Shown here: positions 46,576 to 55,974 of the stretch, piece by piece
Layout of the letters: each line of letters begins with the position of its first letter
Numbering within the stretch: position 1 is the first letter of the stretch
Source of the DNA: Paenibacillus sp. FSL R5-0766
Lineage (GTDB): Bacteria > Bacillota > Bacilli > Paenibacillales > Paenibacillaceae
Assembly (NCBI RefSeq): GCF_037971845.1
Contig: NZ_CP150227.1
Coordinates: 3,472,001 to 3,536,000, forward strand
Direction of reading: 5' to 3'
DNA length: 64,000 nt
The notes under the pieces: generated by a model
Databases searched by the model: none
What the model was told of the DNA's origin: nothing
Seen by the model: the letters and a program-made list of their open reading frames with translations, nothing else
Position numbers and translations under genes: made by a program

Positions 46576-47103
46576 TTATAATTGCACATCCAGCGAATAG
46601 TGATCGCGAAGTACTGATAAATGATGGAGCTCATGTCCAGCCATAACAAATGCAATCGATCGAGCTGAAGCAGGATTCTCACTGACGATCCCTCTACAGA
46701 GCCAAGCTTCCGGCGTGAGGCGACGAAGCATAAGAATGGTTGAGCGGCGTGTGACGGCATATTCTTCGCTCAAATCGGCGAGGGTATACGTATTAAAAGG
46801 GTGGGTCTGCATAAGCACGTCCTGATCGTAGCCGGGATGATTCGCTTTGTCACCTCTGGCAATGCGAAGCAATCGGCTGCTCATGATGCGTTCGTTATCC
46901 AAAAGGTGGCCGATGACCTCCTTCACGCTCCATTTGCCTTCGGCGTACCGATAATTTGCTTGCTCCTCTGTCAATGAAGAGAGCAAAGTTGGTATGATGT
47001 TGGCTTGCAGCTCTAAGCGTTCGATGATGTTCCCTTCAGGAACAAGCTGGATGTACCCTTCATAATAAGCTGCATATTCCTCTGTAGTTGGTCTTTCAAC
47101 CAT
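46576..47103 (-). CDS. DinB-family putative metal-dependent hydrolase
   Basis: A 175-residue four-helix bundle protein. The three metal histidines are visible in EVIGHLLDNER and MAGHELHHLSVLRDH, the usual DinB/YfiT pattern. Members include thiol transferases (bacillithiol S-transferase type) and stress proteins. The start at 47103 has AAAGGAGG with ideal spacing; the longer upstream frame is unsupported. It stands alone. Confidence 0.9.
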   Translation of the reverse strand: MVERPTTEEYAAYYEGYIQLVPEGNIIERLELQANIIPTLLSSLTEEQANYRYAEGKWSVKEVIGHLLDNERIMSSRLLRIARGDKANHPGYDQDVLMQTHPFNTYTLADLSEEYAVTRRSTILMLRRLTPEAWLCRGIVSENPASARSIAFVMAGHELHHLSVLRDHYSLDVQL

Positions 47104-47175
47104 GGTAATACCTCCTTTGGGATTCGTAGATCTGGAATATATTGTAGCATAAATCTTACTTCCAGCATTAAAATT

Positions 47176-47204
47176 GGCCCTTCCGCTTGATAGGTGGAAG
47201 GGCC
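47176..47204. terminator. Hairpin after the DinG-like helicase gene
   Basis: GGCCCTTCC and GGAAGGGCC form a nine-pair stem around a 10-base loop. On the reverse strand it is followed by AATTTTAAT and would end the helicase transcript. Confidence 0.6.
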
Positions 47205-47249
47205 GTTTCATGTGATTTGAACAGTTTATAGCGTTTGGGTGTACCACTT

Positions 47250-49271
47250 CTAATCCGTTCGTCGTATCCCCTTAGTTTGAACAAACTTCTCCAAAACCAC
47301 AAAATCCTCCGTCACTTTTTTGAACGGCAACGTGTCCAGCACCTGTGCCCGGTAACTCTTTTTAGCCGCTTCGCTGAGACGGGAGTCAAGTATGCTGAGT
47401 ATGCCAAGGTCGGTTTCACTACGAATCAAGCGTCCCGTTCCTTGCCGCAACCGAAGAAGCATGTCCGGTACAAACACCTCCATGAACGGATTCTCCGTTA
47501 CAGATGACTTATATTCATACACAGGATCCGATGGAACAGGGAAGGGCAGTCGGAAAATAATGACCTGTGACAGGTCAGACCCCTCGATATTCACGCCTTC
47601 CCAGAATACACCGGTACCCAGCAGTACACCTTTGCTTTTCCTGAATTCGGCGATGACACTGTCCTGTGATGACCCCTCTTTCTGAACATGGACTGCCCAT
47701 GTGTATTCATTAGCCCTTGAGATCAACTTTTTGTGAATGTACTTCATGTCCTCTTTTGCTGAAAAAAGGATGATTGTTCTTCCCTGAGTTAGATTACAGA
47801 GTTGAACCACTTCGTTGTAAGCTGCTTTAAGATAGTTTTCGCGCTGATCGTGGTGGTAATAGGGAACTTTGTTCGAAATATACATCATGGCATGGTTGGT
47901 GTAGTCAAAAGGGGAGGGTTGGCGCTCTAAGAAATCTCCCTTATAACCGAGGGAGTCCGTCATATAAGAATATTGTTCCTCCAGCGTATCCCCGCCTTGG
48001 CACAGCGTTGCTGATGTTAGGACTACAGGTACCTTGCCATTAAATAAAGCGTATTTCAGAAATTGACTTATATCTTTGGGACAGATGCTGATTGTGGTTA
48101 CTCCAAGGGGACTGCTTGCCCATCTGAGATAGTTGTCCTCTATTTCAGCCAAGACATGGATGAGCGTAATGAGCCCATTCATGGCTTCAAAAGCGTCATC
48201 TATCTCCCGCTCGTGGCGTGAGGTCAAAATGGAAAGGCGTAGACTGAGATCTTTTAATTCGTTCGAGACCTGGTTCAACGGTATTCCTTTGATCTCTGAC
48301 ACTTTAATTCGGTCGTTATCCTGCTTGGCATGGTGGAGCAAATCCGCGTTTACCTGTTTGAAGATGCGCTCAGCGCAGTTTTTGATGAACTTGGATTGTG
48401 AGAAGAGACTTTTATCCCCGGACTGCTTCGTGAGAAGCTGCACCGTGGTATCCAGAATGCGGCAGATTCCCCGATATGTGAACTCGAGTGTTCTGGCATC
48501 CCGAACTTTTGTTTCCAGATTATGCGCTTCATCAATGACGATCAGAGCAGGCTGTTCTGAGATGATGCTCTTGGTTCCTTCTTTTTTCTTCATCAAATCC
48601 CGTATGAGCAAGTCCTGGTTCACGATAATAAAATCAATCTCGTGAGCTTTTGCATTCAATTTCGCTCTCATATCGTAAAACAAACATGCATTTTTGTGAT
48701 GACAACGTTCAAATTTGCAATCATTCACGGAAACGTGGGACCATTCGGCATCACTAACTCCAGCTTTAATATCGGCTCTTTCATCAATTTCATAATCTAA
48801 TATGCGCTGTGCGAGGGTAGATACGGAGGAGTTTGCATCATCAAGACTGATCCATTCCGCTGCTCTACTTCGGCAGGCATACTGCCCCATGCCTTTTCCC
48901 ACCACGGAGCGAACCGTTGAGAATCCCAACCGACTACCAATAATCCTTAAATCTTTATGTATCTGTTCCGAGAGCTGAATGGAGGATGTCGCTATAATGA
49001 CTGGTTTCTGAGACATTTGATTCGTGAGCAGACTTGGGATCAGGTACGCAAAAGACTTACCGATTCCGACACCAGCTTCAATCATGGCATTATGTCCATG
49101 GATATAAGCATCGGCGATATCGAGAGACATTTCTTGCTGTCCGATCCGCTCTCTAAGGCCAATTCGGGGGAACCGGTCATATATTCGGAAGATGGCGTTA
49201 ACCAAAGAACGTTCGATTTCCTTGTCCGGTTCCTGCTTATTTATTTTATAAAGTTCATTTAACCAATTCAT
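47250..49271 (-). CDS. DinG/XPD-type Fe-S ATP-dependent DNA helicase
   Basis: A 673-residue superfamily 2 helicase. Walker A is EAGVGIGKSFAYL near residue 65, the DEAH box is VIDEAHNLETKV near 265, and later motifs include ILFSAKEDM, GVLLGTGVFWEGVNIEG and LRQGTGRLIRSETD. A four-cysteine cluster (YACRSRAAEW, then DCKFERCHHKNACLF) matches the iron-sulfur domain of XPD/DinG. There is no N-terminal exonuclease domain as in Bacillus DinG, so it is closer to YoaA-like forms. The start at 49271 has GAGAGGCG upstream. Role: unwinding of damaged or structured DNA. Confidence 0.92.
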   Translation of the reverse strand: MNWLNELYKINKQEPDKEIERSLVNAIFRIYDRFPRIGLRERIGQQEMSLDIADAYIHGHNAMIEAGVGIGKSFAYLIPSLLTNQMSQKPVIIATSSIQLSEQIHKDLRIIGSRLGFSTVRSVVGKGMGQYACRSRAAEWISLDDANSSVSTLAQRILDYEIDERADIKAGVSDAEWSHVSVNDCKFERCHHKNACLFYDMRAKLNAKAHEIDFIIVNQDLLIRDLMKKKEGTKSIISEQPALIVIDEAHNLETKVRDARTLEFTYRGICRILDTTVQLLTKQSGDKSLFSQSKFIKNCAERIFKQVNADLLHHAKQDNDRIKVSEIKGIPLNQVSNELKDLSLRLSILTSRHEREIDDAFEAMNGLITLIHVLAEIEDNYLRWASSPLGVTTISICPKDISQFLKYALFNGKVPVVLTSATLCQGGDTLEEQYSYMTDSLGYKGDFLERQPSPFDYTNHAMMYISNKVPYYHHDQRENYLKAAYNEVVQLCNLTQGRTIILFSAKEDMKYIHKKLISRANEYTWAVHVQKEGSSQDSVIAEFRKSKGVLLGTGVFWEGVNIEGSDLSQVIIFRLPFPVPSDPVYEYKSSVTENPFMEVFVPDMLLRLRQGTGRLIRSETDLGILSILDSRLSEAAKKSYRAQVLDTLPFKKVTEDFVVLEKFVQTKGIRRTD

Positions 49272-49330
49272 AACGATCGCCTCTCTTCCGAATGATGATC
49301 TTCTTGTACTCACTTTGGAGACGATTTACG

Positions 49331-50821
49331 TCACAATACAGTTGTAACGGCATTTTTCAATCTGGATACGCCTTCCTGTAATTGTTCATCTGACAAATGT
49401 GCAAAAGACAAATAGATACCATACTTCGTACCAACAGACGTTGAACTGCTGACTTCTGAGTATACCACACCTTGTGACCTAGCCGATTCCCGAAAGGCCT
49501 CATAAGTGGTCACATTACCTCGCCACCAGCCAAACACGTGTAGACCCGCTTCATTCTCCACCCAATCAAACCATGTAGAGAGTTGCTTGTTCAAATGTTT
49601 GAGTAACAGATGGAATTTGCGACTGTATAATCGATTCATTCTGCGCAGATGACGCTCATATTGACCACTTGTCATGAATGCAGCTAATGCCCGTTGTTCG
49701 ATCAGGTTAACGGGTCTTGGCTCGTATAATGCCTGTGCCTTTCTAAAAGTATCAGCCAAGGTAGGGGGAAGAACCACATAACCAAGTCGTACTTCTAAAG
49801 GCAAGGTTTTGGTAAAGCTACCCAGGTAGATTACGCGTCCTGCTTTATCGAGCGTTTTCAGTGGTTCAACATGCATTCCACGATATCGGAATTCACTATC
49901 ATAATCATCTTCAACAATCATGGCATCATTTCGCTGTGCCCAGTCCAGCAAGGTTTGTCTGCGTTCCAGACTGAGCATTTCACCAGTAGGAAATTGTCGT
50001 GACGGCGTGACAAACAACATACGTGCTTCCCAGTCCTGGGGCACAACGCCCTGACCATCGAGATTAGCTTCAATCAACTTTGCACCCGCAGCCAATATGG
50101 CTTTAGAAATCCCGACATAACAAGGACTCTCTGTCACGACATAATCCCCAGGATCTGCAAGTAATTGAGTGAGTAGAGCTATAGCTTGCATGGAGCCTGC
50201 AGTTACTGCAATATGATCCGGATCAACTTGAATGCCCCGCATCCTCCGCAGATAGGCAGCAATGGCTTCTCTCAATTTTGGATCCCCGGTTGAACTAACC
50301 ATAGCAGAGGTTGCTTTCAGGTGAAGCTCACGCTGCCTTATCTCTGCATACAATCGATTATTCCATTCATCGTAAGGAAACTTGGAGAAGTCAGGTTGAT
50401 ATTTGCTAAAGTCGATCACTTCGTCGCTATTCATTCTGGAATCATGTGTATGAGCATTGGCTGGTGTATTTCTTTGAATCGACTGCTGTTCAAACTGCTG
50501 AATACGGTTCCCCCAGGCAGATAAGTGATGCGTACAAGCTTTCTCGGTGGAAGCATCATTGCTTAAGTCCAACTGATATGCAACAAAGGTTCCTCTTCCA
50601 TGCTCTGAATGAATGTAACCTTGTGCAGTCAACGTATCATAGACCTGATTCACGGTTCCTCTGGAAATGTGATACGTTGCAGCTAACTCTCGAGTAGAGG
50701 GTAACTTCTCGCCATGTATAAGAATACCTTCATGAATTGCATCACGAATGGCATGATAGAGAGCCTTCATCTTCGTATATTTTCGGTTCAAATATGAACT
50801 GTAAGCTACATGAAATTGCAT
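49331..50821 (-). CDS. pdxR: PdxR (MocR-type GntR/aminotransferase fusion regulator)
   Basis: A 496-residue protein with an N-terminal GntR winged helix (residues about 15-85, STRELAATYHISRGTVNQVY) and a fold-type I aminotransferase domain (about 130-490). The PLP-binding lysine is in SFTKTLPLEVRLGY, and the conserved Asp/Tyr segment is EDDYDSEFRY. MocR proteins of the PdxR branch sense PLP and control pyridoxal synthesis. It is divergent from pdxS, and an AAAGTGG box lies between them, which strongly supports the PdxR role. GGAGG precedes the start. Confidence 0.92.
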   Translation of the reverse strand: MQFHVAYSSYLNRKYTKMKALYHAIRDAIHEGILIHGEKLPSTRELAATYHISRGTVNQVYDTLTAQGYIHSEHGRGTFVAYQLDLSNDASTEKACTHHLSAWGNRIQQFEQQSIQRNTPANAHTHDSRMNSDEVIDFSKYQPDFSKFPYDEWNNRLYAEIRQRELHLKATSAMVSSTGDPKLREAIAAYLRRMRGIQVDPDHIAVTAGSMQAIALLTQLLADPGDYVVTESPCYVGISKAILAAGAKLIEANLDGQGVVPQDWEARMLFVTPSRQFPTGEMLSLERRQTLLDWAQRNDAMIVEDDYDSEFRYRGMHVEPLKTLDKAGRVIYLGSFTKTLPLEVRLGYVVLPPTLADTFRKAQALYEPRPVNLIEQRALAAFMTSGQYERHLRRMNRLYSRKFHLLLKHLNKQLSTWFDWVENEAGLHVFGWWRGNVTTYEAFRESARSQGVVYSEVSSSTSVGTKYGIYLSFAHLSDEQLQEGVSRLKNAVTTVL

Positions 50822-50842
50822 AGGACCTCCAGAGTTATCATT

Positions 50843-50892
50843 AAAGTGGTACAATAAAAATCAAAATTATTGGATCTTTTTATATGACCATT
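50843..50892. promoter_or_regulatory. Candidate PdxR operator and pdxS promoter region
   Basis: AAAGTGGTAC (50843-50852) matches the AAAGTGG-type binding motif reported for PdxR in actinobacteria. A similar inverted element, GAATGGTCAT on the reverse strand, covers 50883-50892. A TATACT -10 box follows at 50900-50905, with no good -35, so PdxR may activate pdxS and repress itself. Confidence 0.6.
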
Positions 50893-50971
50893 CTCATTCT
50901 ATACTAAATCATAGATTAGAGCGATGCCTTTATTGAAAATCACCCAAAAGTTACTTAGGAGGACTACAATC

Positions 50972-51853
50972 ATGCAAACAGGTACAGATCGTGTAAAAAG
51001 AGGAATGGCTGAAATGCAAAAAGGTGGCGTCATCATGGACGTTATGAATGCAGAGCAAGCTAAAATCGCTGAGGCGGCAGGGGCAACAGCTGTTATGGCT
51101 CTTGAACGGGTACCTTCCGATATTCGCGCAGCTGGCGGTGTAGCTCGTATGGCAGATCCAACCATCGTTGAAGAGGTTATGAAGGTTGTATCTATCCCAG
51201 TTATGGCCAAAGCACGTATCGGTCATTACATAGAAGCCAAAGTGCTTGAATCCCTAGGTGTGGACTATCTCGATGAAAGTGAAGTTCTTACTCCAGCAGA
51301 CGAAGTGTTCCATATCGATAAACATGAGTTTACTGTACCATTTGTATGTGGAGCCAAAGATTTGGGAGAAGCTCTTCGCCGTATTGGTGAGGGTGCATCG
51401 ATGATTCGTACAAAAGGTGAGCCTGGAACGGGCAACATTGTTGAGGCAGTTCGTCATATGCGTCTAATTAACAGCCAGCTCCGTAAAGTGCAAAACATGT
51501 CCAAAGACGAGCTGTACGCTGAAGCAAAAAATCTAGGTGTAGCTTATGAGTTGCTGCGCGAAGTTCATGAAAACGGAAAACTTCCTGTCGTTAACTTTGC
51601 AGCAGGCGGTGTAGCTACTCCGGCGGACGCAGCATTAATGATGCACCTGGGAGCAGACGGTGTGTTTGTAGGATCAGGTATCTTCAAATCCGATAGCCCT
51701 GAGAAATTCGCTCGTGCAATCGTTGAAGCTACAACACATTACACCGATTACAAACTGATTGCTGAAGTATCCAAAAACTTGGGCGCCCCGATGAAAGGGA
51801 TCGAAATTTCTAAATTGGCTCCAGAAGAGCGCATGTCCAACCGCGGTTGGTAA
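50972..51853 (+). CDS. pdxS: Pyridoxal 5'-phosphate synthase lyase subunit PdxS
   Basis: A 293-residue TIM-barrel enzyme that builds PLP from ribose 5-phosphate, glyceraldehyde 3-phosphate and ammonia. Catalytic features are visible: [20 protein letters not shown], the Schiff-base Lys in [10 protein letters not shown] (about K80) and the second Lys in [12 protein letters not shown] (about K148). The phosphate loop [12 protein letters not shown] is present. It requires the PdxT glutaminase for ammonia, but no pdxT follows; the next gene is unrelated after 150 bases and a terminator. Another pdxT elsewhere must serve, or this is a second copy. AGGAGG precedes the start. Confidence 0.97.
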   Translation: MQTGTDRVKRGMAEMQKGGVIMDVMNAEQAKIAEAAGATAVMALERVPSDIRAAGGVARMADPTIVEEVMKVVSIPVMAKARIGHYIEAKVLESLGVDYLDESEVLTPADEVFHIDKHEFTVPFVCGAKDLGEALRRIGEGASMIRTKGEPGTGNIVEAVRHMRLINSQLRKVQNMSKDELYAEAKNLGVAYELLREVHENGKLPVVNFAAGGVATPADAALMMHLGADGVFVGSGIFKSDSPEKFARAIVEATTHYTDYKLIAEVSKNLGAPMKGIEISKLAPEERMSNRGW

Positions 51854-51904
51854 GATAACAGGGCATCTAGTTGAATAGGTAGTTTGAACATTTATATAGA
51901 GAAG

Positions 51905-51940
51905 AGCCGATCAATTGAACCTTAATTGATCGGCTTTTTT
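51905..51940 (+). terminator. Terminator after pdxS
   Basis: AGCCGATCAATT and AATTGATCGGCT form a 12-pair stem with a seven-base loop, followed by six Ts. It shows that pdxS is a single-gene transcript. Confidence 0.9.
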
Positions 51941-52006
51941 GTTCTTAATATGTAGTTTGTTGATATCTTCAAAATGCTGTGCCTATAATAATCGGTATGA
52001 AGGAAG

Positions 52007-54520
52007 GTGCAGACAATTCGCTATCTATATGAGTTTATTCAACATCAGGACGATCTGCCTATGAAACTCTTCGTGAACTCGGTAAAACATATTGATTTTC
52101 ATTGGCACAAGGAAGTGGAAGTTGTATATGTTCTCCACGGTTCAATCATCATGTATCTGGACCAGCAGCAATATACACTGCATGAAGATGATGTGATCGT
52201 GGTTAACAGTATGTCCGTCCACAAGATCGAACGAACCAATCAGGACAATGTGTTATTAACATTGCAGTTCGGTCCCGAGTTGATGAACAATAATGCATTT
52301 ATCTCCTGTAACTCTGCTATGAATGTGGAACAAAACGCTCCTCGCCTGCAAAGTATTAAACAATATCTTGCGCAGATGGTATGGGAGATCAACAAAAAAA
52401 CGCCGGGTTATCAAAATTTCACAATGGGCAGATTACAGATGTTATGCGGATGCCTGCAGAGGTATTTTTCCAGTGGTACGAATTCCGCATTGGAAGACGG
52501 TAGCAGGGATTATGACTATAAAAGACTGAACAGGGTCCTCACATATATTGATTTACACTACAATGAGAAGATTACACTGCAGGATATGGCGGATTCCGAA
52601 CATTTAAGTTTGCATTATTTCTCCCATTTCTTCACCGACAAAATCGGGATACCTTTTCAAAAGTATTTGACGCTCATTCGCTTGGAGAAGGCTCAGGCTC
52701 AGCTGGCAGCCAACGATAAAAATATTTCGGAGATCGCGCTGGATTGCGGATTTGCCAATGTGAAGCTGTTTAACAAATATTTCAAGGAAAAGTACGGCTG
52801 TACGCCTGGTTCCTATCGGGAAGCTTCGCGTACACCGGAACTCCATCAGTTGAATGTAAACCGCAAACCCAAAACATATGAGGAATCTTCAAGCGGAGAT
52901 TATTACGAGATGGAAACGTTGAATGCGATTGGTTTACTGTATCGATATCTGGATGTTAAGGTTGACGCTGATCAAGACACGCTTCCTATACCGTCTGTAC
53001 ATCTGTCAGACCAAACTTATATTGAAATTCGTGCGGATCAGACGTCGTCTGTCTATGAAAAGCACTGGAATATGACCATGACGGCAGGTAGAGCCATTGA
53101 AGGTTTGCGTGAAGATTGGCGGAAGCAGCTCTCCGCGCTGAAAGGAAAAGTGCCTTTTCAATATATTCGATTTCATGGCATCTTCAATGACGAGATGATG
53201 GTGTACAGCGAGAACGAAAAGGGCATCCCCCTCTATAATTGGTCTTATGTGGACAAATTATATGATTTCCTGCTGGATCAGGGCGTTCGGCCATTTGTGG
53301 AATTAAGTTTTATGCCGAGCCAACTGGCGAGATCGAAAGAAACGCTGTTTTGGTGGAGGGGGAATATTAGCCCGCCATCCGACCCTGCCAAGTGGCAGAC
53401 GCTTGTTGGTGAATTTGTTCGCCATTGTTTGAATCGTTATGGTGCGGAAGAAGTGAGGCAGTGGTATTTCGAAGTATGGAACGAGCCCGACCTGGCGGGT
53501 GTTTGTTGGGCAGGAAGCAAGGAAGAATACTTTGCGTTTTACGAATCGACCGTTCATGCCATCAAATCGATTTTGCCGGAACTGACGGTGGGGGGCCCAG
53601 CTATGGGTTACGGATCTCTCTGGAATGATACCTGGGCTGAGGAATTTTTGTCCTATTGCCGCAAGCGTGAAGTGGCTCTCGACTTTTTCTCGTTTCATAT
53701 CTATTCGGAGTATCCCAAGCTAAAAGTTGAAGACGATCGTTTAACCCAGATCATGCCGCCTTCTTTTTATAAAGAAAGTATTGAGCTTATGCGGCAAAAA
53801 ATGAATACGTCATCTTACGGTCATGTTGAACTTCATGTCACCGAGTGGAACTTTTCGCTGTATGACCGGAACTTGCTGCACGATACCATGTTTATGGCTC
53901 CGTTTGTCATTTACCACACCATGAACACACTCGGTGACGTGAAAGCGATGGCTTTCTGGTCCTTTACCGATGTATTCGAAGAAAGTATCGTTCCCGCTTC
54001 TCCTTTCTACGGAGGTTTTGGCCTGATTAACCGCGATGGGCTGAAGAAACCCAGCTATTATGCATTTGAGCTTATGCAAAAGCTTGGGGATGAGCTGATG
54101 GTCAAGGGGGACGGTTATGTCGGAACCCGAAAAAGGGACGGAAGCATGCAGTTTTTGTTCTATCACTATGTTCACGTAGACCAGCTGTTTGCAAGTGGAG
54201 ATTGGTCGGAATTATCCAGCTCAACCCGCTATGACGTATTTGAGGAAAAAGGCAGCAAAACTTATGAACTTACCCTGAGCAATCTCGAGGGACCTTATAA
54301 ATGCACCACTTATCAACTGGATCGGGAGCATGGCTCGGTATTTGATGAGTGGACCCGCATGGGATCGCCCTATTCCTTGACGGAAGAAGAAATTGCCTAT
54401 CTAAACGGCAGGAGTGGACCCGTGATGGGGACAGAGATGGTAAGAGATGAAAGTTGGCGCAGAGAGATTTTGCTTCCACCGCATGGGGTAATGCTGCTCA
54501 TTTTGGATAGACAATATTAA
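52007..54520 (+). CDS. AraC-type regulator fused to a GH39 glycoside hydrolase
   Basis: An 837-residue fusion. Residues about 20-110 form a cupin (FHWHKEVEVVYVLHGSIIMY), 175-275 hold two AraC helix-turn-helix units (LQDMADSEHLSLHYFSHFF and ISEIALDCGFANVKLFNKYF), and 320-837 form a TIM-barrel glycosidase with VWNEPDLAG (acid/base Glu near 491) and HVTEWNFSLYD (nucleophile Glu near 612), the GH39 beta-xylosidase pattern. There is no signal peptide, so it acts in the cytoplasm. Both catalytic glutamates are present. The glycosidase may be active or may have become an effector-binding domain. Start is GTG 52007 or ATT 52016, the latter eight bases after AAGGAAGG. Confidence 0.9.
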   Translation: MQTIRYLYEFIQHQDDLPMKLFVNSVKHIDFHWHKEVEVVYVLHGSIIMYLDQQQYTLHEDDVIVVNSMSVHKIERTNQDNVLLTLQFGPELMNNNAFISCNSAMNVEQNAPRLQSIKQYLAQMVWEINKKTPGYQNFTMGRLQMLCGCLQRYFSSGTNSALEDGSRDYDYKRLNRVLTYIDLHYNEKITLQDMADSEHLSLHYFSHFFTDKIGIPFQKYLTLIRLEKAQAQLAANDKNISEIALDCGFANVKLFNKYFKEKYGCTPGSYREASRTPELHQLNVNRKPKTYEESSSGDYYEMETLNAIGLLYRYLDVKVDADQDTLPIPSVHLSDQTYIEIRADQTSSVYEKHWNMTMTAGRAIEGLREDWRKQLSALKGKVPFQYIRFHGIFNDEMMVYSENEKGIPLYNWSYVDKLYDFLLDQGVRPFVELSFMPSQLARSKETLFWWRGNISPPSDPAKWQTLVGEFVRHCLNRYGAEEVRQWYFEVWNEPDLAGVCWAGSKEEYFAFYESTVHAIKSILPELTVGGPAMGYGSLWNDTWAEEFLSYCRKREVALDFFSFHIYSEYPKLKVEDDRLTQIMPPSFYKESIELMRQKMNTSSYGHVELHVTEWNFSLYDRNLLHDTMFMAPFVIYHTMNTLGDVKAMAFWSFTDVFEESIVPASPFYGGFGLINRDGLKKPSYYAFELMQKLGDELMVKGDGYVGTRKRDGSMQFLFYHYVHVDQLFASGDWSELSSSTRYDVFEEKGSKTYELTLSNLEGPYKCTTYQLDREHGSVFDEWTRMGSPYSLTEEEIAYLNGRSGPVMGTEMVRDESWRREILLPPHGVMLLILDRQY

Positions 54521-54536
54521 AAAAAGTGCTTTTAAG

Positions 54537-54567
54537 ACATCCTTTCAGTATTGAAGGGATGTTTTTT
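54537..54567 (+). terminator. Terminator after AraC-GH39 gene
   Basis: ACATCCTTTC (54537-54546) pairs with GAAGGGATGT (54553-54562) around AGTATT, followed by a T run. Confidence 0.8.
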
Positions 54568-54654
54568 GTTGTTTATTTCTTGTTCAGGCTGGCAAGCTAG
54601 AACTATAGCGATGGATTGGGCAAAAAACGAACCATGATGCGGCAAGTTCCAACA

Positions 54655-54668
54655 AGAAAGCGTTAACA
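54655..54668 (+). promoter_or_regulatory. Candidate CcpA (cre) site ahead of the EIIC gene
   Basis: AGAAAGCGTTAACA agrees with the cre consensus TGWAANCGNTNWCA at all fixed positions except the first base. It lies 55 bases before the EIIC start, so glucose repression of this operon is plausible. Confidence 0.5.
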
Positions 54669-54722
54669 CAAATCGATATACTATGGTTGTGGCAGCATAG
54701 AGGAAGACAGGGGGAGTTTTGG

Positions 54723-55955
54723 ATGAAGCGTTTCATGAAATGGATGACAGATTCGTTTGCGCCAAGATTGGAGGCGTTTACGAACAATATTTGGGTTTCT
54801 TCGATTCAAGAAGCCATCATGGTCGCCATTCCGATGATTTTCATCGGTTCGATTATTACATTGATTTCGATTTTGCAGGATTTCATTCCGGGAATGCCGG
54901 ACCTGACACCTATCACGACATTCAGTTTCGGTTTGCTCGGGTTGTTTATTGCTTTTCTGACGCCTTATGTTGTGATGGAAAAAAGAGAACGACATAAAAT
55001 CAAGTTGCTGGCGGGAATGACGGGGATATCTCTGTTCGTTATGCTGCTTAACCCGACGGTAAACGAAGACGGTACCATTCAGTTCATCCTTGAACGATTT
55101 GGACCCTCGGGTATGATTACAGCACTCCTGGTAGGTGTATTTGTCGCTCTTGTAATGATCATGTGCAACAAATTTTCGTTCTTCAAAAAGGGGTCTTCAC
55201 TTCCCGAATTCATTATGGACTGGTTCGATTTTCTCGTCCCGATCGCCCTGGTATTAACAACAGGATGGTTGCTTGTATATCAGCTTCATTTTGATATTTT
55301 TGGACTGATCGTAAACGTATTTGAGCCGATCAATGCCGTAGGGCAAAGTTTAACCGGATTTTTATTGTTCAATTTCATTGGTGTTGTACTGTATTCTTTC
55401 GGCGTAAGCCCGTGGGTCATGACACCGATCTGGTACGCGATCTGGATACCTGCAATCGAAGAAAATGCAGCTCTTGTGGCAGCAGGACAAGATCCAGTCA
55501 ATATCAACACATTTGAAACCTTTTTCTCCGGATGGCTGGGTATTGGCGGTATGGGTGCGACCTTGCCGTTAGTTGTTTGGTTCCTGATGGCACGTTCGAA
55601 AAAACTGAAATCTGTCGGCAAGGCGACTATTATCCCGTCCCTGTTCAACATCAATGAACCCGTCGTGTACGGAGCACCGATCGCCTTTAATCCATTACTC
55701 ATGGTACCGATGTGGATTAACTCACTTATCACGCCGGTGATTGTGTACTTGGCTCTCGACTGGGGTTGGGTGCGAATTCCGAGCCAGATCTTCCAGTTAT
55801 GGTACACACCGATCGGCCTGTCCACTTACATTATGTCCGGACTCAATGGGCTTATCTTGCTGGCGGTCGTCCTGGTGATTGTATTTATTGTCTGGTTTCC
55901 GTTTTTTAAACTGTATGATGCACAGGAACTGAAGAAAGAACAAGAACAAAATTGA
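54723..55955 (+). CDS. PTS lactose/cellobiose-type EIIC (CelB-like)
   Basis: A 410-residue membrane permease of the lactose/cellobiose PTS family. About ten helices are visible, with FNINEPVVYGAPIAFNPLLM carrying the conserved NEP motif of this family and IWIPAIEENAALVAAG in a central loop. EIIC forms the sugar channel but cannot work without phosphorylated EIIA and EIIB, and none is encoded in the window, so it must borrow subunits encoded elsewhere. AGGGGGAG precedes the ATG. It is followed after 19 bases by a GH3 gene. Confidence 0.94.
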   Translation: MKRFMKWMTDSFAPRLEAFTNNIWVSSIQEAIMVAIPMIFIGSIITLISILQDFIPGMPDLTPITTFSFGLLGLFIAFLTPYVVMEKRERHKIKLLAGMTGISLFVMLLNPTVNEDGTIQFILERFGPSGMITALLVGVFVALVMIMCNKFSFFKKGSSLPEFIMDWFDFLVPIALVLTTGWLLVYQLHFDIFGLIVNVFEPINAVGQSLTGFLLFNFIGVVLYSFGVSPWVMTPIWYAIWIPAIEENAALVAAGQDPVNINTFETFFSGWLGIGGMGATLPLVVWFLMARSKKLKSVGKATIIPSLFNINEPVVYGAPIAFNPLLMVPMWINSLITPVIVYLALDWGWVRIPSQIFQLWYTPIGLSTYIMSGLNGLILLAVVLVIVFIVWFPFFKLYDAQELKKEQEQN

Positions 55956-55974
55956 TATCAGAAGGGTGAGTACT

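Noticed and set aside
48133..48645. A 170-codon plus-strand open frame
   Set aside because: It is antisense to the DinG/XPD-like helicase, whose motifs are clear on the other strand.
55286..55825. A 179-codon reverse-strand open frame
   Set aside because: It is the complement of the EIIC coding sequence, without a ribosome site.
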